DNA from: Microvirga sp. SRT01
GTDB taxonomy: Bacteria > Pseudomonadota > Alphaproteobacteria > Sphingomonadales > Sphingomonadaceae
Assembly: GCA_018139225.1 (NCBI GenBank)
Contig: JAGSNX010000004.1
Location: 1 to 64,000 of the forward strand
Direction: 5' to 3'
DNA length: 64,000 nt
Both the position numbers and the translations under genes were made by a program. Below the pieces are notes generated by a model. It was not told the DNA's origin, made no database searches, and saw only the letters and a list, made by a program, of their open reading frames with translations. Position 1 is the first letter of the stretch. The number at the start of each line of letters is the position of its first letter. Shown one piece after another: positions 50,131 through 58,274 of the stretch.

Positions 50131-50496
50131 ATGCTTCTTCCGATCCTCGCCGCCGCCCTGATCCAGACCGCCACAGCCGCGGCGCCCCCCGAAAAGGAAA
50201 CCGTCATCAGCTTTGCCGGCAACGGCGGTCTGCGGGATTGGGAGTTCGGCCCGACCCGCGACGTTCTGCTGGTCCGGGACCGCACGGAGCATTGGTACCG
50301 CGTGACCACGACCGGCCCCTGCCCCCATATCGGCAATCTCGACACGCTGAGCTATACGACCGACAGCAACGGCACGTTCGACCGCTTCTCGCGCATCCGC
50401 TTCCTCCGCTATCCGAACGTCACCTGCGGCGTGAAGAGTATCGTCGCCACCGTCGCGCCCCCGTCGAAGGGTGGAAAGCGCGTCGCGAAGCGCTGA
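50131..50496 (+). CDS. DUF6491 family secreted protein
   Basis: The 121-aa protein has a signal peptide (MLLPILAAALIQTATAAA) and then ISFAGNGGLRDWEF, VRDRTEHWYR, TGPCPHIG and CGVKSIV, matching DUF6491. The two cysteines are probably disulphide-bonded in the periplasm. The function is unknown. Confidence 0.85.
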   Translation: MLLPILAAALIQTATAAAPPEKETVISFAGNGGLRDWEFGPTRDVLLVRDRTEHWYRVTTTGPCPHIGNLDTLSYTTDSNGTFDRFSRIRFLRYPNVTCGVKSIVATVAPPSKGGKRVAKR

Positions 50497-50528
50497 CGTT
50501 TGCGCCCGCGTCGGGTAGAGGCGCGGCG

Positions 50529-51539
50529 ATGCACGGATGGATCATACTCGACAAGCCGCTGGGGCTCGGCTCCACGCAGGGCGTCAGCGCGGTGAAGCGC
50601 GCCCTGCGACAAGGCGGCTACGGCAAGTTCAAGGTCGGCCATGGCGGCACGCTCGATCCGCTCGCCACGGGCGTGCTGCCGATCGCTGTCGGCGAGGCGA
50701 CGAAGCTGGCCGGCCGCTTGCTCGACGGCGACAAGATCTATGCCTTCACGATCCGTTTCGGCGAGCAGACCGACACGCTGGACGCCGAGGGCGTGGTGAT
50801 CGCGACTTCGCCGGTCCGGCCGACGGCGACGGCGCTGGAGGCGGCGCTGGCACGTTTCACCGGCTCCATCGAGCAGGTGCCGCCGGCTTATTCCGCGCTG
50901 AAGATCGACGGCGAGCGCGCCTACGACCTCGCGAGGGCGGGCGAGGAGGTGGTGCTGGCCAGCCGCGATGTGACGATCCATTCGCTGAAATCCTCCCCGG
51001 CACGGGGAGGGGGACCAGCGACGCTGGTTGAGGGGGAGCCGCAAGCAGCGCCGCTCGTGACCGCCCCTCCATCCCGCCCTGCGGGTGCGCCACCGCCCCG
51101 TATCGCGGAGGAACTGGAAGAAGCCACCCTCGTCGCCCATGTCTCCAAGGGCACCTATATCCGCAGTCTCGCACGGGACATCGCGCTGGCGCTCGGCACG
51201 GTCGGGCACGTGACCATGCTGCGGCGCACGAAGGCCGGTCCGTTCGACCTGGTGCAGGCGATATCGCTGGACAAACTGGACGAACTCGGGCAGGCGCGCG
51301 CCCTTGAACAGATACTCCTGCCGTTGAGGGCGGGGCTGGACGACATCCCGGCTTTTTCCCTCACCCCCGACCAGGCAGGGGCGCTCCGACAGGGGCGTGT
51401 ACTGGCCGGGATCGCAGCCACCGACGGCGCGGCCTTTGCGATGCTCGACGATGTGCCCGTGGCGCTGGTCGATGTGCTCGCAGGAGAGGTGCGGGTCGTC
51501 AGGGGCTTCAACGTGACGATGTCGAAGGAAGATTCATGA
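50529..51539 (+). CDS. truB: tRNA pseudouridine-55 synthase with a repeat-derived insert
   Basis: The 336-aa enzyme makes pseudouridine 55 in tRNA. Catalytic Asp43 lies in [27 protein letters not shown] and [13 protein letters not shown] are also present, and the C-terminal PUA-like region (about 280-336) is intact. Between TIHSL and [10 protein letters not shown] about 38 residues (155-192, [17 protein letters not shown]... to RIAEELEE) have no counterpart in ordinary TruB. They are encoded by a palindromic repeat beginning at 50990. The insert falls in a surface position before the catalytic core resumes, so activity is probably kept. Confidence 0.93.
   Translation: MHGWIILDKPLGLGSTQGVSAVKRALRQGGYGKFKVGHGGTLDPLATGVLPIAVGEATKLAGRLLDGDKIYAFTIRFGEQTDTLDAEGVVIATSPVRPTATALEAALARFTGSIEQVPPAYSALKIDGERAYDLARAGEEVVLASRDVTIHSLKSSPARGGGPATLVEGEPQAAPLVTAPPSRPAGAPPPRIAEELEEATLVAHVSKGTYIRSLARDIALALGTVGHVTMLRRTKAGPFDLVQAISLDKLDELGQARALEQILLPLRAGLDDIPAFSLTPDQAGALRQGRVLAGIAATDGAAFAMLDDVPVALVDVLAGEVRVVRGFNVTMSKEDS
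50990..51110. repeat. Palindromic repeat inserted in frame in truB
   Basis: The first 21 nt (50990-51010) are identical to 9331-9351 in the acyltransferase 3' end and are read in the same frame as SSPARGG. Hairpins CCTCCCC/GGGGAGG and ACCAGCG/CGCTGGT (about 51014-51029) follow, and more repeat-like sequence extends to about 51110. Confidence 0.8.
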
Positions 51540-51805
51540 CGATTACCGCAGAGCGCAAGACCGAACTCGTCAAGGAGCATGCGCGCCAGGACGGCGACAC
51601 CGGCTCCCCCGAGGTGCAGGTCGCGATCCTGACTGAGCGTATCCGCAACCTGACCGAGCATTTCAAGGATCACAAGAAGGACAACCACTCGCGTCGTGGC
51701 CTTCTGATGCTCGTCAACAAGCGTCGCTCGCTGCTCGACTACCTCCGCCACAAGGATGGCGACCGGTATCTGGCACTGATCGCGAAGCTCGGCCTTCGCA
51801 AGTAA
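51536..51805 (+). CDS. rpsO: 30S ribosomal protein S15
   Basis: The 89-aa protein binds 16S rRNA early in 30S assembly. It has the family core [40 protein letters not shown] and the C-terminal [23 protein letters not shown]. It overlaps the truB stop (ATGA), giving the classical truB-rpsO-pnp order. Confidence 0.97.
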   Translation: MTITAERKTELVKEHARQDGDTGSPEVQVAILTERIRNLTEHFKDHKKDNHSRRGLLMLVNKRRSLLDYLRHKDGDRYLALIAKLGLRK

Positions 51806-51809
51806 TTCG

Positions 51810-51835
51810 GAAGGGCGGCCTGCGGGTCGCCCTTC
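51810..51835 (+). terminator. Hairpin between rpsO and pnp
   Basis: GAAGGGCG (51810-51817) pairs with CGCCCTTC (51828-51835), 4 nt after the rpsO stop. The T run is poor, so it is either a partial terminator or an RNase-processing stem as in other rpsO-pnp operons. Confidence 0.65.
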
Positions 51836-51963
51836 TCGTATCGGCCAGCCCGCAATCCGGTGGCGCTGGCGCGGGGGCGACAACTCGCCCCACACCGCCG
51901 CGGACCGGCTAAGTCCGCACATAGGCCCCCGTCGCATCTGGCGTCGGGAGTGAAGGAAACGAT

Positions 51964-54369
51964 ATGTTCGATACCAAGACCGTGACCACCCAATGGGGCG
52001 GCAAGACGCTGACGCTGGAAACGGGCCGCGTCGCCCGCCAGGCCGATGGCGCGGTGCTCGCGACGCTCGGCGAAACCGTCGTGCTGTGCGCGGTGACCGC
52101 CGCCAAGTCGGTGAAGGAGGGGCAGGATTTCTTCCCGCTCACCGTCCATTATCAGGAGAAGTATTCGGCCGCGGGTCGCATCCCCGGCGGCTTCTTCAAG
52201 CGTGAGCGTGGCGCGACCGAAAAGGAAACGCTAACCAGCCGCCTGATCGATCGTCCGATCCGCCCGCTGTTCCCGGAAGAGTTCCTCAACGAGATCAACG
52301 TGATCTGTCAGGTGCTCAGCTATGACGGCGAGAACGAGCCGGACATCCTCGCGATGGTCGCGGCGTCCGCGGCGCTGACGATTTCCGGCGTGCCGTTCAT
52401 GGGCCCGATCGGTGCGGCGCGCGTCGGCTATGTCGAGGGCGAGTACGTCCTGAACCCGACGATCGATCAGGTGAAGTCGGGCGAGCTCGACCTCGTCGTC
52501 GCCGCTACGCACGACGCGGTGATGATGGTCGAATCCGAAGCGAAGGAGCTGTCGGAAGAGGTCATGCTGGGCGCGGTGATGTTCGCGCACAAGGCGTCGC
52601 AGCAGGTGATCGACGCGATCATCGACCTCGCCGAGCAGGCCGCCAAGGAGCCTTGGGAGCTGAAGGCCGGCGTCGACGCTAAGGCCGTCAAGGCCAAGCT
52701 GAAGGCGATCATCGGCAACGACCTGACCGCCGCGTACAAGCTGCGCGACAAGCAGGCGCGCCAGACCGCGATCAACGAGGCGCGCACCAAGGCGCGCACG
52801 GAGCTGGAGGGTCTGAAGCACGAGAACCCGGCCGAGTATCTCGCGTCGCTGAAGCTGGTGAAGAAGCTGGAGGCGGACATCGTCCGCGGCGCCATCCTGA
52901 AGGACGGCGTGCGGATCGACGGTCGCACCACCACCCAGATCCGTCCGATCGAGGCGATGGTCCACTTCCTGCCTCGCGCGCATGGTTCGGCGCTGTTCAC
53001 CCGCGGCGAGACGCAGTCGATCTGCACCACGACGCTGGGCACCCGCGATGCGGAGCAGATGATCGACGGCCTGAACGGGCTGAACTACGAGCACTTCATG
53101 CTCCACTACAACTTCCCGCCCTATTCGGTCGGTGAAGTCGGCCGCTTCGGCGCGCCGGGCCGTCGCGAAGTCGGCCATGGCAAGCTGGCGTGGCGCGCGC
53201 TGCACCCGGTGCTGCCGACGAAGGAGGAGTTCCCGTACACGATCCGCGTCCTGTCCGACATCACCGAGTCGAACGGCTCGTCGTCGATGGCAACGGTGTG
53301 CGGCGGTTCGCTGTCGATGATGGATGCCGGCGTGCCGCTGAAGCGCCCGGTGTCGGGCATCGCGATGGGCCTGATCCTGGAGGGCAAGGACTTCGCCGTC
53401 CTGTCCGACATCCTGGGCGACGAGGATCACCTCGGCGACATGGACTTCAAGGTGGCCGGTACGTCGGAGGGCATCACGTCCCTTCAGATGGACATCAAGA
53501 TCGCCGGCATCACCGAGGAGATCATGAAGGTCGCGCTTGCGCAGGCGCATGAGGGCCGCGCCCACATCCTCGGCGAAATGGCGAAGGCGCTCGATTCGAC
53601 CCGTTCGGAACTGTCGGCGCACGCACCGCGTATCGAGAGCTTCACGATCGACAAGTCGAAGATCCGCGAAGTCATCGGCACCGGCGGCAAGGTGATCCGC
53701 GAGATCGTCGCCACCACCGGCGCGAAGGTCGATATCGACGACGAGGGCGTCATCAAGGTGTCGTCGTCCGATCCGGCGCAGATCGAAGCCGCGATCAAGT
53801 GGATCAAGGGCCTGGTCGAAGAGGCCGAGGTCGGCAAGATCTACGACGGCAAGGTCGTCAACCTCGTCGATTTCGGGGCGTTCGTGAACTTCATGGGCGG
53901 CAAGGACGGTCTCGTCCATGTGTCCGAGATCAAGAACGAGCGCGTTGAGAAGGTCGCCGACGTCCTGTCCGAGGGGCAGGACGTGAAGGTCAAGGTCCTC
54001 GAGATCGATCCGCGCGGCAAGGTTCGCCTGTCCATGCGCGTCGTCGATCAGGAAACCGGTGCCGAGCTGGAGGACACGCGTCCGGCCCGCGAGCCCCGTG
54101 AGGGCGGCGATCGTGGTCCCCGCGGTCCGCGCAGCGGCGGTGGCGACCGTGACGGTGGCCGTGATGGCGGCCGTGGCGGCGACCGCGGCCCGCGCGGCGG
54201 CGGCGAAGGTGGCGGCCGTGGCGGCCCGCGTCGCGATCGTGGCGATCGTGGCCCCCGCAGCGACGGTGGCGGCGACCGCGCACCCCGCAGCGGCGGCAAC
54301 GATGCCAATGACGATCGCGGCCCCGCGCCCGAGTTCGCGCCAGCCTTCCTGACCGGCGATCGCGACTGA
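51964..54369 (+). CDS. pnp: Polyribonucleotide nucleotidyltransferase (PNPase)
   Basis: The 801-aa exoribonuclease has two RNase PH domains (first about 15-145; second about 325-540, with [12 protein letters not shown]), a KH domain (about 560-610, [15 protein letters not shown]) and an S1 domain (about 622-690). After this come about 98 extra residues (704-801), made almost only of Gly, Arg, Asp and Pro in RGG/RGP-like repeats, ending [13 protein letters not shown]. It degrades RNA from the 3' end. The tail probably adds RNA- or protein-binding capacity. Confidence 0.96.
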   Translation: MFDTKTVTTQWGGKTLTLETGRVARQADGAVLATLGETVVLCAVTAAKSVKEGQDFFPLTVHYQEKYSAAGRIPGGFFKRERGATEKETLTSRLIDRPIRPLFPEEFLNEINVICQVLSYDGENEPDILAMVAASAALTISGVPFMGPIGAARVGYVEGEYVLNPTIDQVKSGELDLVVAATHDAVMMVESEAKELSEEVMLGAVMFAHKASQQVIDAIIDLAEQAAKEPWELKAGVDAKAVKAKLKAIIGNDLTAAYKLRDKQARQTAINEARTKARTELEGLKHENPAEYLASLKLVKKLEADIVRGAILKDGVRIDGRTTTQIRPIEAMVHFLPRAHGSALFTRGETQSICTTTLGTRDAEQMIDGLNGLNYEHFMLHYNFPPYSVGEVGRFGAPGRREVGHGKLAWRALHPVLPTKEEFPYTIRVLSDITESNGSSSMATVCGGSLSMMDAGVPLKRPVSGIAMGLILEGKDFAVLSDILGDEDHLGDMDFKVAGTSEGITSLQMDIKIAGITEEIMKVALAQAHEGRAHILGEMAKALDSTRSELSAHAPRIESFTIDKSKIREVIGTGGKVIREIVATTGAKVDIDDEGVIKVSSSDPAQIEAAIKWIKGLVEEAEVGKIYDGKVVNLVDFGAFVNFMGGKDGLVHVSEIKNERVEKVADVLSEGQDVKVKVLEIDPRGKVRLSMRVVDQETGAELEDTRPAREPREGGDRGPRGPRSGGGDRDGGRDGGRGGDRGPRGGGEGGGRGGPRRDRGDRGPRSDGGGDRAPRSGGNDANDDRGPAPEFAPAFLTGDRD

Positions 54370-54390
54370 TCCTCGTCTTGGAATGACGAA

Positions 54391-54424
54391 AAGGGGCTCG
54401 GGCGACCGGGCCCCTTTTTTTTAT
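54391..54424 (+). terminator. Rho-independent terminator of the pnp operon
   Basis: AAGGGGCTCGG pairs with CCGGGCCCCTT around a GCGA loop and is followed by at least eight T residues. It ends the 12-kb translation supercluster. Confidence 0.93.
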
Positions 54425-54458
54425 TGGCGACCGCGTGGAGCCACCAACGCCCGCCGCG

Positions 54459-54662
54459 CTACGGTCGTGCTGTGACCTTGCGTGCGGCCCAGACCCCGAA
54501 AGCTACCCCGAACAGGGCGAACGCCGCCGTCAGGGCCAGCGCCCCCATCACCAGACGCTGATCCTGTGCGTACGCCGCAAAGATATTGAAGCCCGTCACC
54601 AGGGCGGAGCCGGTCCACAGGATCGCCGCTCGCCGCATCACCAGTATGTTCGCCTCTTGCAT
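54459..54662 (-). CDS. Small two-TM membrane protein
   Basis: The 67-aa protein has two hydrophobic segments (about residues 12-30, ILWTGSALVTGFNIFAAYA, and 36-58) and a basic C-terminus. GGAGG lies 5 nt before the ATG at 54662. The family is unknown and codon use is normal. It is convergent with pnp. Confidence 0.6.
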   Translation of the reverse strand: MQEANILVMRRAAILWTGSALVTGFNIFAAYAQDQRLVMGALALTAAFALFGVAFGVWAARKVTARP

Positions 54663-54980
54663 GTCGGCCTCCTCTTCGGACGCCGAGCGTCGCATCGACG
54701 ACGGACGCTGGCAAGTGCCGCCCGACGCCGCGGTGAACGGTGCGGACCCGGAGCCGCTTCAAGCATTTACCGGCAGGGCTTGACCAAAGATGACGGAGTT
54801 GTCATCTATGTCCTGTGTACGCCCCCGCGACATATTTGCGCTTCCGCAACCACGCCGGCCAACTCGCCGCGCGCCTGTAGCCCGGGCTCGGGCATCCGGT
54901 CCGAGTCCGGGACTTATTCGATCTGACGATCCACGGTCGCGCTCTTGCGCCCGTGTTCTCGAATAAGCGGATAACGCACC

Positions 54981-55289
54981 ATGTCTGACGATAACGCATC
55001 GGCGATGGATCGCCGATCGGAGCCCATTGCCCCCGCCGGCTCCACCGCAACCACCGAACCGCACCTGATCATGCGGCCGGAGAGCTTCTTCTCCCACCGG
55101 TTCCACCTTCACATCGAGGACGTGGAACACCCACAACCGCCCAGTGCCCGCCCGACTGCCCGCCCCGATGCTCGGCCGCGTGCCCACGCCACCGGCCTGG
55201 AACGTCTGATCGATCTCAACCTCTTGCTGATGATCCTGCTGATCGGCGTTCCCGTACTCGTCTACTGCATACTGGCGGCGGCGACGTAA
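54981..55289 (+). CDS. Hypothetical tail-anchored protein
   Basis: The 102-aa protein has a polar N-terminal part (with a His- and Pro-rich middle, SHRFHLHIEDVEHPQPP) and one C-terminal membrane helix (LLLMILLIGVPVLVYCILAA). This is a tail-anchor topology. It has no recognisable family. The ribosome binding site is weak. It is more likely real than not because the hydrophobic segment is well formed. Confidence 0.5.
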   Translation: MSDDNASAMDRRSEPIAPAGSTATTEPHLIMRPESFFSHRFHLHIEDVEHPQPPSARPTARPDARPRAHATGLERLIDLNLLLMILLIGVPVLVYCILAAAT

Positions 55290-55637
55290 GCCGTGCCCTG
55301 GAGGGAGGGTGCGTCGAAGCGCACCCCGGACGTGTTCCGGGTCCATTACGCGGCTTTCGGCCCGACAAGTAGGCGAAACTCCGGGTTATCCGCGCGGTGC
55401 CACCCGGAACGAGCAGGTAATTATCCCCTTCGAACAGGCACGGGACATCCCATGTGCTCCCGCGAAGGCAGGAGCTCAGTGGTGAGTCCCCGCCACCGCG
55501 GAGACATAAGATCGGTACGTGTCTCGAAGGGATAAGTCGCGAACGAGTCCGGGGTGACGGTGAGTAGACGGCGAAAGCTCATCGTCGACCCACCCCAGCG
55601 CGAGCGGGTCGCAAGCCCGGTAGTACAAGGGGGAAGT
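55290..55637. other. Intergenic region with dispersed repeat copies
   Basis: No gene is visible in this 348-bp stretch. It contains the diverged composite palindrome at 55450-55510 and flanking CCGGACGTGTTCCGG-like and GAGTCCGGGGTGAC segments that resemble those around the 22.3 kb repeat. Confidence 0.6.
55450..55510. repeat. Composite palindromic repeat, diverged copy
   Basis: It begins CCATGTGCTCCCGCGAAGGC, as at 22329, followed by AGTCCCCGCCACCGCGGAGAC. The closing arm has changed from CACATGG to ACATAAG. Flanks are also shared (TTCGAACA... upstream of both). Confidence 0.75.
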
Positions 55638-55704
55638 GGGGAGCTTCTGTTGCCCGGTGCTCCCCGTACCGCTGGATTCCCCTTCTGTTGCCCGGTGGGG
55701 TCCA
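55638..55704. ncRNA. Tandem hairpins with identical 14-nt loops
   Basis: Hairpin 1 (55638-55665) has stem GGGGAGC/GCTCCCC and loop TTCTGTTGCCCGGT (55645-55658). Hairpin 2 (55673-55704) has stem TGGA-TT-CCCC / GGGGTCCA with a 2-nt bulge and the same loop (55683-55696). The stems differ while the loops are identical, which suggests a selected loop sequence. On the minus strand they lie directly after the ssrA coding piece. Hairpin 1 could act as a terminator or be part of a small RNA. Confidence 0.6.
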
Positions 55705-56040
55705 ACCGCGCTATTTTGGAGTAACCTTAGGCCGTGAGGCCCTCAGTTACGCCGCAATCGCGAGTGCTTCGTTATCGTTGGCACTTGTGTAATGGGCCGT
55801 TACGGTGGTCCCATTCCGAGCGAAGAGCAGCGTTTTTCAACACACGTCGATCCTAGTTCGGCCCCGTCAGTTACGCCGTCCCGCCACCCGCCGAAACGGT
55901 TGCAGATCGGCGTAAATGGTGGAGCCGCCGGGTACCGCCCCCGGGTCCGCTGCATCTATTGCGCGCCGCCTTTTATCGCCATAGCCGGGTAAACCCGGCA
56001 GCCACGGATGTAGGTAGTCGCGCGCATCGACGCAACGTCT
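55690..56040 (-). ncRNA. ssrA: tmRNA, circularly permuted two-piece type
   Basis: On the minus strand the gene begins with the acceptor piece, which ends in T-arm CCGGG-GGCGGTA-CCCGG, acceptor CGGCTCC and CCA (55917-55919). An intervening sequence of about 50 nt follows. The coding piece then starts GGGGCCGAACTAGGATCGAC at 55865; its GGGGCCG pairs with CGGCTCC. The tag frame (55747-55782) reads ANDNEALAIAA then TAA. This order is the permuted gene known from alphaproteobacteria. A pseudoknot-like GGGCC/GGCCT segment follows the tag stop. The outer ends are approximate. Confidence 0.9.
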
Positions 56041-56101
56041 TTCACGACATCGGGTCCGGGGCCTTCCGCTTGCCACAATGCGGGTCCATAGCGGCCCGAT
56101 C

Positions 56102-56533
56102 ATGTTGACCCAGCGTTCCCGTTATGCCCTGCGCGCCATGCTGTTTCTGGCACGCGCGCCGGCCCAGAGCCCGCCCATTCCGATGACCCGGATCGCGGCG
56201 GAGGCGAACGTCCCGCGCAAGTTTCTGGAACTGATCTTCGCCGACCTCCGCGATGCCGGACTGGTGCACAGCCACCGTGGCAAGCTCGGCGGCTATTGCC
56301 TGTCCCGCCCGTCGCACCTGATCTCGCTCGGCGACATCATTCGCGTGATCGAAGGACCGCTGGCGCTGGTCCCCTGCGTCAGCCGCACCGCCTATCGTCG
56401 CTGTGCAGACTGCGCCGACGAGGCCGCCTGCGCGATCCGCCATGCGATGATGCGCGTCCGCGACGAAACCGCTCGCATCCTCGACGGCACCAGCCTCGCC
56501 GACGCCACCGCCGAGGACCTGGTCGCGGCGTAA
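56102..56533 (+). CDS. Rrf2-family transcriptional regulator
   Basis: The 143-aa protein has a winged helix (MLTQRSRYALRAMLFLA, IAAEANVPRKFLELIF, KLGGYCLSR). A cysteine cluster at Cys92, Cys101, Cys104 and Cys110 lies in the C-terminal part (PCVSRTAYRRCADCADEAAC). This resembles the Fe-S-binding region of IscR/RirA/NsrR regulators, so it may sense iron, oxygen or NO. The target is unknown. ATG 56102 is chosen over an upstream ATG at 56078. Confidence 0.88.
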   Translation: MLTQRSRYALRAMLFLARAPAQSPPIPMTRIAAEANVPRKFLELIFADLRDAGLVHSHRGKLGGYCLSRPSHLISLGDIIRVIEGPLALVPCVSRTAYRRCADCADEAACAIRHAMMRVRDETARILDGTSLADATAEDLVAA

Positions 56534-56856
56534 GCCGGATGCCGATCCCGGCCTGTCATGCCGGCGCGAACCCATTCCGGAACGTCATGGCAGCACCGGC
56601 GCGCGCAGGCGAGCGCGGATAGCGGTGTCTGAACGGACGTCGGCGCTATGGCGCACCGATCGACCGTCGCTCACCCTCCGGATTTCGAAATTACGACCCG
56701 TCGCGATCAAGACCCTGTAACTACTTCACAAACAAATTTTGCGCCCGACCGATCGCTGTTCTAGCTCCGGTCAAGATCAGGATCGATCTGCGTGGAATAT
56801 TGACTCGCGTTCGATGCTGACGGATTGTCCCCGCAATTGTCAGGGGGATAATCAAG
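56534..56856. other. Intergenic region before the caspase-like gene
   Basis: This 323-bp gap has no gene. Near its left end GTCATGCCGGCGCG and GGAACGTCATGGC look repeat-like. The part near 56695-56760 is A/T-richer (ACTTCACAAACAAATTTTGC) and may contain the promoter. AGGGGGAT precedes the next ATG. Confidence 0.5.
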
Positions 56857-57495
56857 ATGACCGTCGACCGATTGGTGTTCATCCCGTTCAAAAGGGATCA
56901 GGCCGGTGATTTCATCGCGGAAACCAAGAAGGCGGAGGCACTCGGCGCCAGCACTCATCACGGGCGCAAGTTCGCGCTCGTATGCTATGACGACCCTGGC
57001 AAACCCTTGGCGAGTCTCGGATTTTCTCCGATGACACGGGTCATGATCGCCGGTCACGGGTCGGCGGGACGGCCGTACGTCAGCAACTCGGCGGGTTACG
57101 GGCAGAAGGAATATCTGCCGTACAATGTCGTCGTCGACAGGTTGATCGAGAAGGGCCTGCCGAAGCGCTATCTCGGCGCGATCTCCTGCGACGTGTGCTA
57201 CAGTTCCATCAAGAACGACAACAATCCTGCCTTTGCCGATCTCGTCGCCCGCTACCTTCACAAGAAGGGATATCGGCTTGCCCACACGATTGGGTATCTC
57301 GGTCCGTTGGGAGCGGTGCCGGAGAAGATAAGCGACAAGCACAAGTTCCTGCACCGCGTCGTTGATCTGATGAAGGACGGAGTCGAAGTAACGGTGAAAT
57401 CCACCGATGCGAAGGAGCGTTTTCTGGGTGCCCGGTCGATCCCGCGGCATCTCGAGAATCTCGCGGCTGTCGCGAACACGTGCCCGGCCTATTGA
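56857..57495 (+). CDS. Caspase-like (clan CD/C80-like) cysteine protease candidate
   Basis: I do not recognise this 212-aa protein as a named family. Two motifs recall clan CD cysteine proteases: RVMIAGHGSAGRPYVSNS with candidate catalytic His67, and RYLGAISCDVCYSS with candidate nucleophile Cys111 or Cys114 after a hydrophobic strand. This is the H...C order of caspases, C11/gingipain and the C80 domain of MARTX toxins. It has no signal peptide and no second domain, so it would be cytoplasmic. AGGGGGAT precedes the ATG. It stands alone next to ssrA and an Rrf2 gene. The substrate is unknown. Confidence 0.65.
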   Translation: MTVDRLVFIPFKRDQAGDFIAETKKAEALGASTHHGRKFALVCYDDPGKPLASLGFSPMTRVMIAGHGSAGRPYVSNSAGYGQKEYLPYNVVVDRLIEKGLPKRYLGAISCDVCYSSIKNDNNPAFADLVARYLHKKGYRLAHTIGYLGPLGAVPEKISDKHKFLHRVVDLMKDGVEVTVKSTDAKERFLGARSIPRHLENLAAVANTCPAY

Positions 57496-57729
57496 TCGAC
57501 CGCCTACGATCGACAGACGACATCTGCGCCTGATCCGGGATGCTTGTTCGAAAGCATTCCGGCCGCGCATTCGTGAGACGCGTTTCGCACCGTCAGAACG
57601 TGGGAGCGCGTGCCATCCGCTCGAACCGTTCGTGTCGAGCCCTGGCGAAGCACGCGCGCCTTGCCGCCGATCACGCCGACCGGCTCCCGTTAGCGCAGTG
57701 ATGGGAGCCGACAGGTGGGCAGCGAAGCC

Positions 57730-58161
57730 TCAGACGCGCGGCCGCGCCTTCAGCTCGTCGCGGATTTCGCGCAGCAGCGTCACGTCGGCCGGTTCCGCCG
57801 TCGCGGGAGCTTCGGGTTTCGGCAGCAGCTTGCTGACCGATCGCACGATCAGGAAGATGATGAAGGCGACGATGATGAAATTCACCGCCTGAGTCACGAA
57901 CTCGCCATATCCGAGCAGCGGCACGCCCGCCTTCTTCAGGGCGGCATAGTCGCTCGACCCCTGCAAAGCGGCCGGCACCGGTCCCATCGTCAGGAAGTAG
58001 CTGGAGAAATCCAGTCCACCGAACAGCTTGCCGATGATCGGCATCAGCACGTCCTCGGTCAGCGAGGTCACGATCTTGCTGAACGCCGCGCCGATGATGA
58101 CCGCGACGGCCAGGTCCAGCACGTTACCGCGCGCGATGAACGCCTTGAATTCCTTGAGCAT
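57730..58161 (-). CDS. mscL: Large-conductance mechanosensitive channel MscL
   Basis: The 143-aa protein begins MLKEFKAFIARGNVLDLAVAVIIGAAFSKIV, the conserved TM1 and gate. A periplasmic loop follows, then TM2 (FIIVAFIIFLIVRSV) and a C-terminal helix (TLLREIRDELKAR). It opens under strong membrane tension. The ATG at 58161 has better spacing from AAAGGGG than the ATG at 58164. Confidence 0.96.
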   Translation of the reverse strand: MLKEFKAFIARGNVLDLAVAVIIGAAFSKIVTSLTEDVLMPIIGKLFGGLDFSSYFLTMGPVPAALQGSSDYAALKKAGVPLLGYGEFVTQAVNFIIVAFIIFLIVRSVSKLLPKPEAPATAEPADVTLLREIRDELKARPRV

Positions 58162-58236
58162 CATCGGCCCCTTTCGCCGTCGTTGATCCTGGCGCGAGGT
58201 TAACCCCCGTTTTCCCCTTCGCCAAGCGGCACGAGT

Positions 58237-58254
58237 GTCCTATATCCATAGGAC
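58237..58254. promoter_or_regulatory. Inverted repeat upstream of lemA
   Basis: GTCCTAT-ATCC-ATAGGAC is a perfect 7-bp inverted repeat between the divergent mscL and lemA genes, 20 nt before the lemA ATG. It could be an operator. Confidence 0.4.
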
Positions 58255-58274
58255 AGACAGCAGGAGCTTCACGC

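Noticed and set aside
52231..53919. A 562-codon minus-strand open frame
   Set aside because: It is antisense to pnp; only the plus strand shows family motifs.
55293..55535. An 80-codon plus-strand frame
   Set aside because: It falls entirely in repeat sequence and has no hydrophobic segment, motif or ribosome binding site.
55644..55697. Direct repeat CTTCTGTTGCCCGGTG as a phage attachment-site duplication at ssrA
   Set aside because: The copies are only 38 bp apart and each forms the loop of its own hairpin, which explains them better than an att site; no integrase is near.
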